Positions 53,023-64,000 of a DNA stretch of 64,000 bases are shown here, in pieces. Source of the DNA: Trichoplax sp. H2 (lineage: Eukaryota; Placozoa; Uniplacotomia; Trichoplacea); the NCBI GenBank assembly GCA_003344405.1, contig NOWV01000046.1, positions 310,001-374,000 of the forward strand. The letters are read 5' to 3'. The first letter of the stretch is position 1; every line of letters begins with the position of its first letter. The translations under genes and the position numbers were made by a program. The notes under the pieces are model-generated. The model did not search any database. It worked only from the letters and a program-made list of their open reading frames with translations, and was not told the origin of the DNA.

Positions 53023-54986
53023 CCTAGACATTTATTGTGTAATTAATTAAAACTAGGTAACCAAAATTCTATTGCCAATTTTGAATCCAAAGTGGTTCGT
53101 ATCATGATTACATTTTCCCCAGAGCACCATAAGTCTCATGATGATCACTCTGAATATTGGTGATTTTAACAAGCAATCTATATTGCGGAATTCGATAAGG
53201 TCCTAATTTTGGCTATTAACTTTAATAGGTGTTTAGCTAAGCGTCCAATAAAAAAATTTACTTTTACGTTTGCATGATATCTATAAGCAGGTCTAATTGC
53301 TAAACTATAAACAAAAGCAGAATCTTTACGTTGTGTCGAGTAAATAGTCAATAATAAAGAAATTAAACTGCATCAAGACTTGTAATCTTTAGGTAAAGTC
53401 GATTAATATATCTAATTTATTTGCCAAAATTGGTTAAAATTCTGCATTTTATTTGCCTACATGCAAATTTTATTGTTGAAGTTCACAAAACTTTGATCCT
53501 CTTTTATAATAGAACATAGTTTTTGATGTAAAACGTCTCTCTAGGTTGAAGAGTCGGTAGCAAGTTTTCATTCTGGTGAATACAACGTTATTAATATCAA
53601 TTATATTATCATTGCAAACTGATGAAGTCTAACTAGCCCATTATTGAAACATATACATATGCTAACTTATAATAAAGCTTGAATGCGGTATTGGGTATTG
53701 ACTCATAGTAAGTAATAGTTAAATTCAGAAAACAGTTCGATGACCGGTATTGCACATCATACCAGAACATATCGCATAAATAATAGCAGATGAGCAACCA
53801 AGGACTAGAGAAAATATATAGCGGGGTCAAAGATATTATATTCATGCGTTATTAGAATAGTAGAGAGCTATTAGTGGGTAATTCAGAAACGATAGCTATA
53901 GCCCTAGTTAGATCGCAATCATTTGTGAAATTACATAAGGGTTAGGATTAGCGTAAGATAAATATATTACCAAATGACAATCCGTGTACTAATTATGAAC
54001 TGTGAGATTATATTATCGTTGTAACCGGTACATTATTATCTGTAATATCGTGTGAGATATTGATACGTATTATATAGTATGTTAAATTATCAAACCGAAC
54101 TTCTTTATATACAGTATAATTTATGCATAGCTGGGTATGCAGGTTCTGCTAGTATCTTATCAAATTCAATTCTATTCTTAATGTTATTCGTTTATATGCT
54201 AGTAAATCTTGTTCAATTTTTAGAATTAGTATAGCGTTTAAGGAGATTACGATCGAAAATAGTTAGATACTACTAAGTCGTGATAGGTTTATAATACTGT
54301 GTTAACAGGAATATTTATTTAATATTTAGCTAAAATATACGGATAATTCAATACAAGGTTAGATTTAGGGTAGATCAAAATTTACATATGCGATAGATTT
54401 ATAACGGAATATTACAGTTTTTTCTTATTGCAAAGAAAAAATATCAAATGCTTAATTTAGTTATTCATCGAGCTAAATAAGTTAATTCAGAATCCTAGTG
54501 TCTAACTCATACTCCAAAGTGGTAAGGTATAAATAATATTTATATAGCCATATTACTATTTTATAGGACGATAATTTATCATTTAGTTTATGATAATAAC
54601 ACAATTAATAGCAGTTCCAATTATAGTGTAGTACGGTTAATAAGGATATTAGGTATAGCGTATACGCGGTATATAGGCATATCATTGCTTTCATATTATA
54701 CCATAACATATTAAGAAGGAAAAAATTTAGCCTCTATTTCTTTGCAAAGGTATACAGGCATTTCTAATATGTCACAAGTAATCAAACAGAATATAAGAAT
54801 AAATGCTAATACTTGTGTATGTTGTAAACTAATTTTAACAAATTTGAAATTGCGGATTACGCATACAAAGAAATACGTACAGTTCCATCACCGATATGAA
54901 TCTTATTAACTATAACAAGTTATTAGAGATGAAGTTTCCATAGACTTCTACTAGAAGAGGTCTTAGTTTATATCACATAATCCATT
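53023..54986. other. Intergenic stretch between convergent paralogs, nothing recognised
   Basis: AT-rich with only short frames in both strands. Confidence 0.4.
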
Positions 54987-57639
54987 TTATACTTCTGTAT
55001 GATTGCTTTGCATTGACATAGTTGTAATTGGGAAGAGAAATTTCTCATCATTTAGATTATCATTGAGGCCTAGTTTTTTTGCCACGACAGTCAATCGGCG
55101 ATTCTTTCTGGAAGTACTGTTAGCTCGAAGACGAATATCTTGATCATCGGATGAACATATAATTTCAGATAATTGAGCGCAATGATTATAGCTTATTCCT
55201 CTTGAATAGAAGAATGTATAACCTTTCATATACTTTATGGCATAGTTTTTAATGGCTTCTTGTCGTTTTTCTGATTTAACATCTTCAGCAATATATTTTA
55301 AGCCCAAAAACATGGTAGCATAAGTTAGGACAAAGACAGATACCGCATCGCCTAGTGAATTCAATCTTTCTAAGCTGTTAAAAGAAGCAGCAGCTAAATA
55401 AAATATAGCTCCAACTACCGTTATAATGGTTATCCTTAATACTAATTGCCATGGGCTAGTAGATAATTTAGGCAAATGATAGGATAAATACTTGTAGAGA
55501 TCCATAGGTATAGCAATTTGAAGTTTTCTGGTTTGGATATCGTGATCTTCGTAATAGATTGGAATCAATGAATTCTGACGCGCTTCTTCTGATAGCAATA
55601 TCTCTACAATTTGATCGCTTAACTTGGACAAAAAGAAAGAATATTCGGAAAATACAATTTTGTTTTGTTGATAGTTTTTTATATTATAATAAAGAATAAC
55701 TTGAGTTTCTTCACTTTTTAATTCACATGTATATAAGGAGACTAATTGTTTAAAAATGTCTTCAAATTCTCCCCTTAACGGTAATAAAATTTTAGGTAAA
55801 TCAAGTTCCATCGATAAATCTTCATTAATATGTAAGTAAATAGCTAGTTTGCCGTATAATTTAGTTTGAAATTTTTGACCTTCTGCTTCGACTTGTTCTC
55901 TTACTTTTAAAATATCTGTTATTATGGACAACTTCTCTTCAGCATAGCTGTTCAATACTTGTGTTAAAAAATAAATAAACGGCATAAAGATGCCAATATA
56001 AGAGGTAAAATAAGTACCATTAGCCATAACAAATGCTGCCGATGTAATTATCATACGCACAATAACTTGATAAGTTATCCATAGAAAGACAACACTGCAA
56101 GCATAAAAGATTAAGGTAGCAATATAAATCGTCGGTCGAAAAATGGTTTCCCGAAAGCTAGGATTAGCGTAACCTTTACTGCATAATCTGGTAGCGATAA
56201 TTTCTGATTTCTTAAAAACGTAATAATAAAGTGACATTTTATTAATTAAGAAAAATGGTATAGACAGAATAATTTCCAACAACATGGTCAAGGAGAGCCA
56301 ACAGCTGCGGCCAAAATATCGACAAGCAAATAATTGACGAAAATGAAACCACCATCGAGCAATATATTTTATAAAACGGCGATTTAACTGCGATTCACTG
56401 TAGATAAAGATTGCTTCGACTTTATTGATAAATAATCGTTCATATTCTTCATTACCATAGCGAAAAATGATAGCAATCACGATATATAATGTTGCAGACC
56501 CATAAATTGCAGCAATAGCGCAAAAGATATAAAACGTTTGCGATGGTAAAATGATAGATCCGCGTAAATTAGGATAAATTAAGAAATAGTTAGCATGTAA
56601 TTGGAACCATACTGAAACTGCTAATCCTGTCATGCTAACTAAGAAAACACCAATCATACGTAACCAAATTCTCTTCGTTATAAAATATTCCAGTAGGAAA
56701 CGTTTAAATCGATAGCCGATACTTTCAGAGCGATAATCAGTAATGATTCGGAGATCCATTGCGGTTGATTCTCCGCCTGTATCGTTTTTCCTAAAATAAA
56801 ATAAAACAGTATAAAATAGTTTATTTCTTCATTATCAAATGCATGATCAAAGGATTTTCTGCGTTACCGTTTCTTTAAGTTAACTATTATTTTGATTTTA
56901 CAGTACTGTTTTTTTAATATATAAGTTACTTCTTAAAATAGAGTAGTAAAACATAGAACCTTAACGCCGGGGTAGCTTTTAGTGTCCATTTGACAAGGCT
57001 TGCGCCTAAAGCACAGCTAACGAGGAGTGATATATAACGAAATGCAATGATATAAGTGGATGCTTTATCCGTTGTTGAACATTTTGTCTCATTAGAAATT
57101 TTCCAGCAGCATTGTAAATTAATTTTATCAAGACTACTAGCAAGATCGTATTGACGAGAGCAGACAACATTGCATTTTTCGTCATTAGGACAGGAACGGC
57201 CATTATTTGGTAAATCAATTATATAATTTCGAAATAACAGGCGTTTACATTGATCATTTAGTAATGACATGCAACGATTTGGTTTTTCAACGGGATAAAC
57301 ACGAATATAATCTTGAAAAACTGCCGGCAAGTATAGATTGATCAAGTGAAAATCAGCTGGTAACGACAACAAGATTTCACCAAAATTAGGACGACTCCAA
57401 GCATAAGTCGTTTTACTATCGGAGTAACTTTCGTTAACTTGAAAATAAATTACACGAGCGATATTCTGATCTATCTTCGTTTTTAATACTTGATAATCTG
57501 ATTGTCGAACAGATAGTGAACATTGATGAGTACAAGGGTTTCTTCCTGTGATAGCATGGCCATAATGGCCCCTCAGGATAACGGCAAGCGACAGATATAA
57601 AATCAAAGTAGCGTGATTGATCTTTGTTAACTTGGCCAT
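54987..57639 (-). CDS. Unrecognised multipass membrane protein, paralog B
   Basis: Exon 1 56960-57639 and exon 2 54987-56790 (2484 nt, 827 residues), with the intron at the same place and phase as in paralog A. Exon 1: signal peptide region (HATLILYLSLAVILRG), ectodomain with NFGEILLSLPADF, EKPNRC, CNVVCSRQYD and QCCWK, and a helix YIIAFRYISLLVSCALGASL. Exon 2: TDYRSESIGYRFKRFLLEYF, helices around MIGVFLVSMTGLAVSVWF, TFYIFCAIAAIYGSATLYIV, LLEIILSIPFFLINKMSLYY, IYIATLIFYACSVVFLWI and MIITSAAFVMANGTYFTSYI, a soluble block, then ITIITVVGAIFYLAAASF, VFVLTYATMFLGL and GYTFFYSRGISYNHCAQL. The C-terminal tail after that is longer than in A. Identity to A looks like 35-40% by eye. The frame continuing past 56960 to 56926 is intron read-through. 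Confidence 0.85.
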
Positions 57640-57689
57640 GACAAAACCGTTAATTTTACAATTAGATGATTCAATGACGATCTCCTTCG

Positions 57690-58432
57690 AGAATTAAAGT
57701 ATTTTTCTTGTTCCTTTCGATTTAAGAAGCCAGAGCCAATAAGAATTCGATTGATTTTATGCTCAAAGCGACGTTTATGTAGTCAAGTTGAACTCGACAC
57801 GAATATTAACAACCTGCTGTAGAAGGAATAAGCGAATTAATTAACATTATTTACTAAGTCTATACATCATATCATGATGTAAAGATTACTAGAATACAGA
57901 AAAAATCTTGCTGAGCTGTAAAAAGGAATGATTTCATGCTCTACTTACTCTAGTAATGGTGGAAATTTATCACGGAGAGAAGAAGATGCATAAGTTCAAT
58001 GCTCCGGATTTCAACATAAAACGCAGTTGTAGATGGGATAAAATATCTTAATTGTAAGGTTATTTCGAATATTTTTCTTGATCCTTTCGATTTATGAAGC
58101 CAAGTCCAATCGAAATTGGATGAATTTTATGCTCAAAGTGACGCTGATATAGTCAAGTTAAATTCCACATCAAAATTAACAACCTGCTGTTAAAGGAATA
58201 AGCGATTAGTAAACATTTTACTACGTCTAGACTTGATGTCATGATGTAAAAATTGCTAGAACACAAAAAAATCATGCTGGGTTACGAAAAAGGAATAATT
58301 TCATACTCTACTTACCGTAGTAGTCGTGAAAATTTTATCACGGAGAAAGAACATTCATAGATTCAATGTTCTGGATCTTAATATAAAGGTAGTTGTCGAT
58401 GGGATAAAATGTGTTAATTGTAAAGATATGTC
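57690..58432. repeat. Tandem duplication, about 370-bp unit, upstream of paralog B
   Basis: Two units, about 57693-58063 and 58064-58432. Shared strings include CCTTTCGATTTA, ATTTTATGCTCAAAG, TTAACAACCTGCTGT, CATGATGTAAA, TTATCACGGAGA and GATGGGATAAAAT. Similarity is about 85% by eye. The unit lies directly in front of the start codon of paralog B, so it probably includes promoter sequence. Confidence 0.85.
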
Positions 58433-60631
58433 AATTAATCACTTTTAGACCGGAAACTGAACACAGAATTAGTCTGTTCCTCGTGTAATGGCGTTTTTAT
58501 AATGTCCGGGTTATTCTATTCTACCCCTCCCATACTACAACAGAAGAACAAAACAAATCATACTGAAAAAATGTTTTAATGTAAATAATGAGTCAACTAC
58601 ATTCCATCTATCCAATTATTAGCTAAAAGATAATGCTATATATATGAAAGACAATGAAAATATATTAGCATCCAGACTTTAATTGTAGTAGAGAGAAAAC
58701 AGTTCAATAAAATATAGCTTTGATACAATATTATAATCACTTAATAGAGGCAGTTAAAGGTAATGGAACATCATTACTATTAATGCAGAAAAAAAGTTTC
58801 GTTATAGATTTGCGAGTTATTGGCACTCTTTACATATAGAAATTGCGCTAAGCTGCTACTGCTATGGTAAAGGGACGATGGCGAAGGAGAAGGCGCTAAT
58901 AAGATCAAAGTATGCAGTTCTCCAGCTAAAATTTTGTATTCTTTCTTTAAATGCATTCTGTAGTAATTTTTTTACGTAATTTGAGCTCATTTATTAATGC
59001 CATTGACCTTTAGACCAACCTACTGGATAGATACAGTATTTCAGAATAGACTATTAAGAATACGATGTACAGTTTAGCATCGATCTGCGATAGTTCTTTC
59101 GACTTTTATGCATAAATTCACTGTAAACTCTTGTAGTTGATTCAGATTTATAATCCAAAAATTGAGGCAAGTTGTATTATAATAGATTTCTGTAATTATT
59201 TGCGATCTATACATACGATAATTAATTGAGGTAATCTACCATAGTAATGGCCAAGATTGCGCTACGATAATAAAAACAGTGATAGCTAATTAGTTACTGT
59301 TACTAAGGACAAAATATATTATTTTATTTCCAGAATTTGTTATGGCTTCATTTTTTTGTTTATTCTGGGTATAATTGGACATAATCCGCTAGTCTAAAGC
59401 TAAAAGCGTAATACAATTACATGATTTACGAGTTGACAAAGGGTCTGACTATAGTTCTATCAAGAATACAGAAGATTACATGACCACAATCTTGGTAGTT
59501 AATTTCTTAAACAGTCTGATTTTGATTTACTAATATTGTGCAGAAAATGAGAATCAATCCCAAGATACTGTATAAGTACTCGTATATCAGGAGATGGTAT
59601 TAAGAATATAAAGTACAGTTTAATACTTATCTGTTTACAGTTATTGTGACTAATTTATGTATAAACTTGATCGATTTATCAATTTAAGAGCAAAGAATAG
59701 TTTATTAAGTGATAAAAAGACCGTTTCATTGTGAATTTTTATTGTTACTTAAGATTTCTACGTATAAAAATGGAGAGGAGCTAGGCTGTATTTTATGATA
59801 GATTCTTATGATTATTTACAATCTTTAGATAAAGATAAATTGAGCTAATCTACGAGTTCAGTGACATAAATATGTTATTATAAAAGCGATAATTGTTCAT
59901 GAGAAGCGTCATTAAAATAAAAGAGACTGTTTAGGCATAGATATTTTTTATAATTTGATTCTTCCGCTCTTCTCGCGCTTAAAGTTGAGTTAATTGGACA
60001 GTGTATGGTAAGAATAGAAGGGATAAATAAGATAAAATTAACGAAGAACTCGGTTGGAGTTCTATTAAGAATGAAGAGCTCCACCGCGTGATGTCGATTT
60101 TTTTGGTATTTTCTCGTGTAAATGATGTTGGGTTACTTACTCTATATTAAACATTTTAATTAATCGAATACTTAATATAGATACAGAAAACACTATTAAA
60201 GATGAAAATTGCGATTTCATATTAATCTTTTAAAATCTATCTTACTCTTTTCTGTGTCGATGAAGTCGATGTGTAATGAGCAAAACGATTTTAGATATTG
60301 AATACGTACTTAATGAAACAAGGCAAAGCATATTATTGTAAGAGTACTTCTTCCCGCTAATGAAATCATACGTATTGTAAATATAGATTTTCATATACTG
60401 TATTGCTGGTAATTATCTGATAAACAGATTTTATTACCATTTCCGTCAATCCCTGCAAATAAAAAAAATGACCTTCTAGAGGGTAACGCAGTATGGTCGG
60501 AGTTAACTCATTGATGAGAAAACATTATCATTCAAGAACTGCTTCTGTATTCAACGGTGTCATTCCATCAATCAGTATTTATGTTATAGATTACAAGACT
60601 CTACTAATTATTCCCCGGATATTTGATTTTT

Positions 60632-60805
60632 AATCACATGATATCCGCTTGTAGCTATTTCTATATTGGCAAAGGCATAAAGTATACATTAACTTTTAAT
60701 GAACTGTATATAACATTCAAAAGTAACCAAGCTTTGCAATCTAGATATGAGTAGAGATACGGAGTGCATAAGTTATACAAATAGCTACAACGGCTTGGTG
60801 ACATC
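60632..60805. mobile_element. MITE-like element with short terminal inverted repeats, copy 1
   Basis: TTGTAGCTATTT near 60650 is the exact reverse complement of AAATAGCTACAA near 60780. The flanks ATATCCGC and GGCTTGGTGACAT extend the symmetry imperfectly. Second copy at 61030-61185. No coding capacity. Confidence 0.4.
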
Positions 60806-61039
60806 TTTAAAAGTATATATCCAATTTTATAACGCGAAAAGTTATTCTCATTTACGGCTTACGCGTATTATATATCATTAAGATATAATTTTTAGACTGA
60901 TCATTTCAAAGTAAATTTATTTGCTATTATTTATTATCTATCATCTATGTATTAAAATGAAGCTATCGCTATAGCTACAATAATAATATGTTCTCGTTTC
61001 GAAAAGTTTACTGGTTATTCCCTTTATATTCGATTTTAA

Positions 61040-61185
61040 TCGTATAATATCCGGTTGTAGCTATTTCTGTATTAAATTTCAAAAACCACCAATGACTCTA
61101 AGTTTTGCAAACTGTATGGGAGTAGATATACGGGCTGTATGAAATATATAAATCGCTACAACGGCTCGGTGATATCTTAAAGTAT
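61040..61185. mobile_element. MITE-like element, copy 2
   Basis: ATATCCGGTTGTAGCTATTT near 61048 faces AAATCGCTACAACGGCTCGG near 61151. The interior resembles copy 1 (AAGTTTTGCAAACTGTATGG versus AAGCTTTGCAATCTAGATAT). Confidence 0.4.
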
Positions 61186-61614
61186 GTATCCAATTCCTAA
61201 TGCGTGCAATGATTTACCGCTTGGTACTTCATAGAATCAATTTTTGAATTACCCAATTCGATTAATGTTCGTCCTTGCATCGAGTTAATATACGAGTAAA
61301 TTTCTTTAGCAGCACTTTAGAACTACTGTATTAAACGAAAGTTAAATTTTCAATTACTTTACATTACATAATAACTCTGAATCATTCCTGAATTATAATT
61401 TTATAAGGTAAATTTTTTACAGCTTCTACATACGAATATCTAATTCTGTTATTGATCATAGATAAAATTAGAATTTGATTTAATAGGATTATATTGATTC
61501 TTTCCACAAAAAAAACTAAAATATACCTAATCCCAGTATTATTTTTTTCGCCAAAATCTGTAGGATAGAACGTGTCATACGGGGTCTACGGATAACACTC
61601 AAGAGCTCACTGTA

Positions 61615-63041
61615 CGAATTATATCTGAGGATGATCGACAAAATGTTAGTAAACACTGTAAAAGATATTATAACGGTATAGCTTCCAAGTTCAAATCATA
61701 GCAAGTGCACATCTTTATCTGTATACTGTCAACGGCTGGCATAATTTTATCTGTATGGATACAATCAAAACCTTATGCCACGATGCCATATCTTTATGAT
61801 TTTGCTTAACCTGATTTTTGAGATCGTGACAACTATTTTAATTATAAAATACATCCTAGCCGTTATAATAGTAAAGCCAAATTTTTATGGTGATTTAGAT
61901 ATACAAAAGATCGATTTTGAGTATGATCAGATCATAAAAAGCATCGGAAAAAGAGTTTGTTTTCCATATATTTTGGCATATCAAAAATTTAAAATAGAAT
62001 TTTCTTCAGATATTGGTACACGGTAGATACAGTCTTGAAATGATCTTTAAAACCTGCGCACTTTTATTAATAAATCATAATTGCATCGCCGTTTATTATT
62101 ATCAATAGATTATCTTTAGTTTATTATATATTCCGTAAAGCGGACATCATTACATTTAGATTAAGCTATGCATGTAATTGTCGAGGCGATCATCTAACCT
62201 GCTGGAAAGTAATCTTGAAAGTTATTATATATATATTATATCGGTATTACACTGTACCATAATAATCGGAGGAATTTGGGTACTTTTACAACTCTTTGCT
62301 AAAGTATTTATTATATCGGTTGCTTTTATTGCAACCCACAGTGACTTCTTTGCTTCTCATTTAGGAGCATTTTTATCACTAATTTATTGTATGCGACGAT
62401 TATTAAAACTCATTTATTAAAGAGAAGGACATGCTTTATGAAGATATACTAAATATGAGGCAAGAGATGGAACACGAAGCCACGGATTATTTTTCATCAG
62501 ATAATGGAGAATTGGAAATACGATTTGCCCTAACGTATCAAGGTGTTAGACTAGATTTGCCTGAAAGATTTTTTAATTTACGGGAGGCGATAAAGCAAAA
62601 TCTTGAAAGGATAGCTTTAAATGATGCAGATGTAATCGAATTTGAAGGACAGACTATGAATATCATTTTCAAGCTTATTAGTAGAGAACAGGAAGGAAAA
62701 AAGTCCTATAAGGTTACATTTTCTCGATTCGATCATCAGTGGATCATCTACGCGATATTATCAATAAAGAGTTATCTCGTCAGCAAGAAGAATTTTTACA
62801 GTCATCAATCAAACAATTTTATTTTGATATTCCTATGGAAAATTGCAACGAAATGGATATTGCTATACCTAACATTCTGCGATATATTCATAGATATACA
62901 TTTTTTTACACGAAAGGAAGAACCGTCAATCCATTTGCTCAGTTGATTCAAATTTCCTCTGGTAGAACACTATCACATGGAACTAAATGTAATCAAGAGC
63001 TTTATTTCTCACAGGTCAGTAATAATTTATCGTATTCATAA
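61615..63041 (+). pseudogene. Broken third copy of the multipass membrane family (exon-2 part)
   Basis: Translated pieces align in order with exon 2 of paralogs A and B. 61615-61810: RIISEDDRQNVSKHCKRYYN then ILSTAGIILSVWIQSKPYAT, with an in-frame TAG near 61696 and TAA near 61808. About 61780-62020: helix and QKIDFEYDQIIK-like part. 62178-62420: IIGGIWVLLQLFAKVFIISV and FIATHSDFFASHL. 62431-62740: ILNMRQEMEHEATDYFSSDN, then DLPERFFNLREAIKQ and KVTFSRFDH. A frame change near 62740 continues HLRDIINKELSRQQEEF. The two last transmembrane helices are deleted: IAIPNILRYI runs straight into IHRYTFFYTKGRTVNPFAQL. No ectodomain exon was found upstream. It resembles A more than B. Confidence 0.8.
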
Positions 63042-63408
63042 TTTAATATTTCACTAGACCAAGATAAATGCTATCAAAATGATTAATAAAAAAATCAATT
63101 TATTTCAATGCGAGTTATTTTAGAGATTCGAATAGGTCATAACGATTATTATTATTATTCTATTAGGCCATCGTATTACTCAAGTTTAACGGATAAAGGA
63201 TTTTAGGATGTAAATTGGATTATACTTGTAAAGATAACCCGCTACTTGATAACGATTGCGCAATTTTTATGTGATCATATGGGATTTGGAAATAGGTAAC
63301 GATCGAATTTTGTATTAAGAGATGATTAGTTTCTCAGTCTATTAAGACAAAAATTGATTTAAATTCTTCGATAACATAATCTGTCGATATTCTTCCAGTC
63401 TGACGAAC

Positions 63409-63651
63409 TTATTCATATTTATATTGTCTTTCCATAATAGTTCCGAATGGACAATCATGTAAGTGAACGATATCTCGAAGTATACGTAATAACCAATCGA
63501 CGTCTGTTACAATAATTCCTCCATCGCCTACTTTATCACAAAATAGAATTTCGCCTAAATCGTGTAAATACGTTAACATATCTCTTAATTCTTCATCACT
63601 TTCGTGTAAACTGTATTTTTCAGCTAATCGTGTAATTTGTTGTATTGTCAT
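63409..63651 (-). CDS. COR-domain-like fragment (ROCO family)
   Basis: Eighty codons from ATG: ITRLAEKYSLHESDEELRDM, LTYLHDLGEILFCDK, IIVTDVDWLLRILRDIVHL. The pattern of a helical segment, LHxLGxIL, then a D-x-WL and an RDI helix is typical of the COR domain of ROCO proteins and related NLR-like ATPases. It ends with a stop soon after the domain core. It may be one exon of a longer gene or part of a decayed copy; the neighbouring fragment upstream on the same strand is in the same family. Confidence 0.45.
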   Translation of the reverse strand: MTIQQITRLAEKYSLHESDEELRDMLTYLHDLGEILFCDKVGDGGIIVTDVDWLLRILRDIVHLHDCPFGTIMERQYKYE

Positions 63652-63727
63652 TATTTTATCGATTTTTATCAGTAATAATTTGATTGATTAACGATGGCCT
63701 GATGTTATTGTCCGTTTGACTGTTAGA

Positions 63728-64000
63728 TTAATTAACATCATTATGTGCTGGTTTATGCAGTATAGTAGCCATAACGTACCATCGTATAGGAATAGGATCA
63801 CTCATAAACGGTATCGATTCATCAAATTATTTCATAATATCATGTAGTCGTAGACAGTAAAATATTCCATCTGTGATATACGGAATTTCATCGTATTCGT
63901 ATCCAATATGTAGCGGAACTGACAAATAATATAGCGATAAATCAAATGGCTCAACTTCAGGTTCTAATAAATACGGAACGAGATACTGACACGTAACTCT
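63728..64000 (-). pseudogene. Second COR-like fragment with an in-frame stop, runs off the window
   Basis: Reading from the window edge: VTCQYLVPYLLEPEVEPFDL, YYLSVPLHIGYEYDEIPYIT and IFYCLRLHDIMK, then TAA at 63827-63829, then in the same frame FDESIPFMSDPIPIRWYVMA and TILHKPAHNDVN, stop. YLVPYLL is like the end of a COR domain, and IPIRWY like the start of one. So the end of one unit seems to be followed by the start of the next, which continues at 63651. Stop codons argue for decay, unless short introns remove them. Confidence 0.35.

Larger units (their letters stand above)
58433..61614. other. Repeat-bearing intergenic region, no gene recognised
   Basis: Two diverged copies of a roughly 550-bp segment can be followed: TTAAGAATACGATGTACAGT near 59055 versus TTAAGAATATAAAGTACAGT near 59600, and AATTGAGGTAATCTACCAT near 59224 versus AATTGAGCTAATCTACGAG near 59838. 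The short frame at 59878-60084 (-) is not supported. Confidence 0.5.

Noticed and set aside
52789-53031. 80-codon minus-strand frame with an internal repeat
   Set aside because: The internal repeat is simply the 136-bp tandem duplication; no family similarity.
57006-57218. 70-codon minus-strand frame
   Set aside because: Alternative frame inside exon 1 of paralog B.

Overview
The window looks like nuclear DNA from an early-branching, ciliated animal. It is AT-rich, with many short exons (about 40-130 nt), GT-AG introns mostly of 60-300 nt, short intergenic spaces and two 20-N scaffold gaps. The recognisable genes are animal genes: AHCYL/IRBIT, an NRF1 DNA-binding domain, SMKR1, IFT122, DENND6 and NOL9. 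A placozoan (Trichoplax/Hoilungia-like) fits best. That is inference from gene content and gene structure, not proven by a search.

Layout. 0.2-2.3 kb (+): 3' part of an S-adenosylhomocysteine hydrolase-like gene. 3.5-5.1 kb (-): NRF1-like DNA-binding protein with 174-nt tandem repeats at its 3' end. 6.1-6.7 kb: a transposase-like helix-turn-helix relic. 6.9-7.6 kb: a 245-bp tandem repeat. 10.0-10.5 kb (-): a two-exon SMKR1 gene. 11.1-12.8 kb: duplicated sequence around a gap. 13.5-22.8 kb (-): IFT122, complete, more than 35 exons. 22.8-24.3 kb: divergent promoter interval full of TACAGTAC palindromes. 24.3-31.2 kb (+): DENND6, 22 exons. 32.2-35.4 kb (-): NOL9, first exon not found. 35.7-38.1 kb: tandem repeat arrays. 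39.5-43.9 kb (+): a six-exon gene for a small, probably N-myristoylated protein that I do not recognise. 45.6-46.6 kb: second gap with duplicated flanks. 48.6-51.8 kb (+) and 57.6-55.0 kb (-): two convergent paralogs of an unrecognised two-exon multipass membrane family. 61.6-63.0 kb (+): a broken third copy of the same family. 63.4-64.0 kb (-): fragments resembling the COR domain of ROCO proteins.

Most conserved genes are housekeeping: IFT122 in ciliary transport, DENND6 in Rab GTPase activation, NOL9 in ribosome biogenesis. They share no obvious pathway. The most unusual content is the local membrane-protein family with its decaying copy, the palindrome-rich divergent promoter, and the small myristoyl-protein gene.

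All multi-exon models were built by eye from translated similarity and splice consensus. Coordinates of distal IFT122 and NOL9 exons are approximate.
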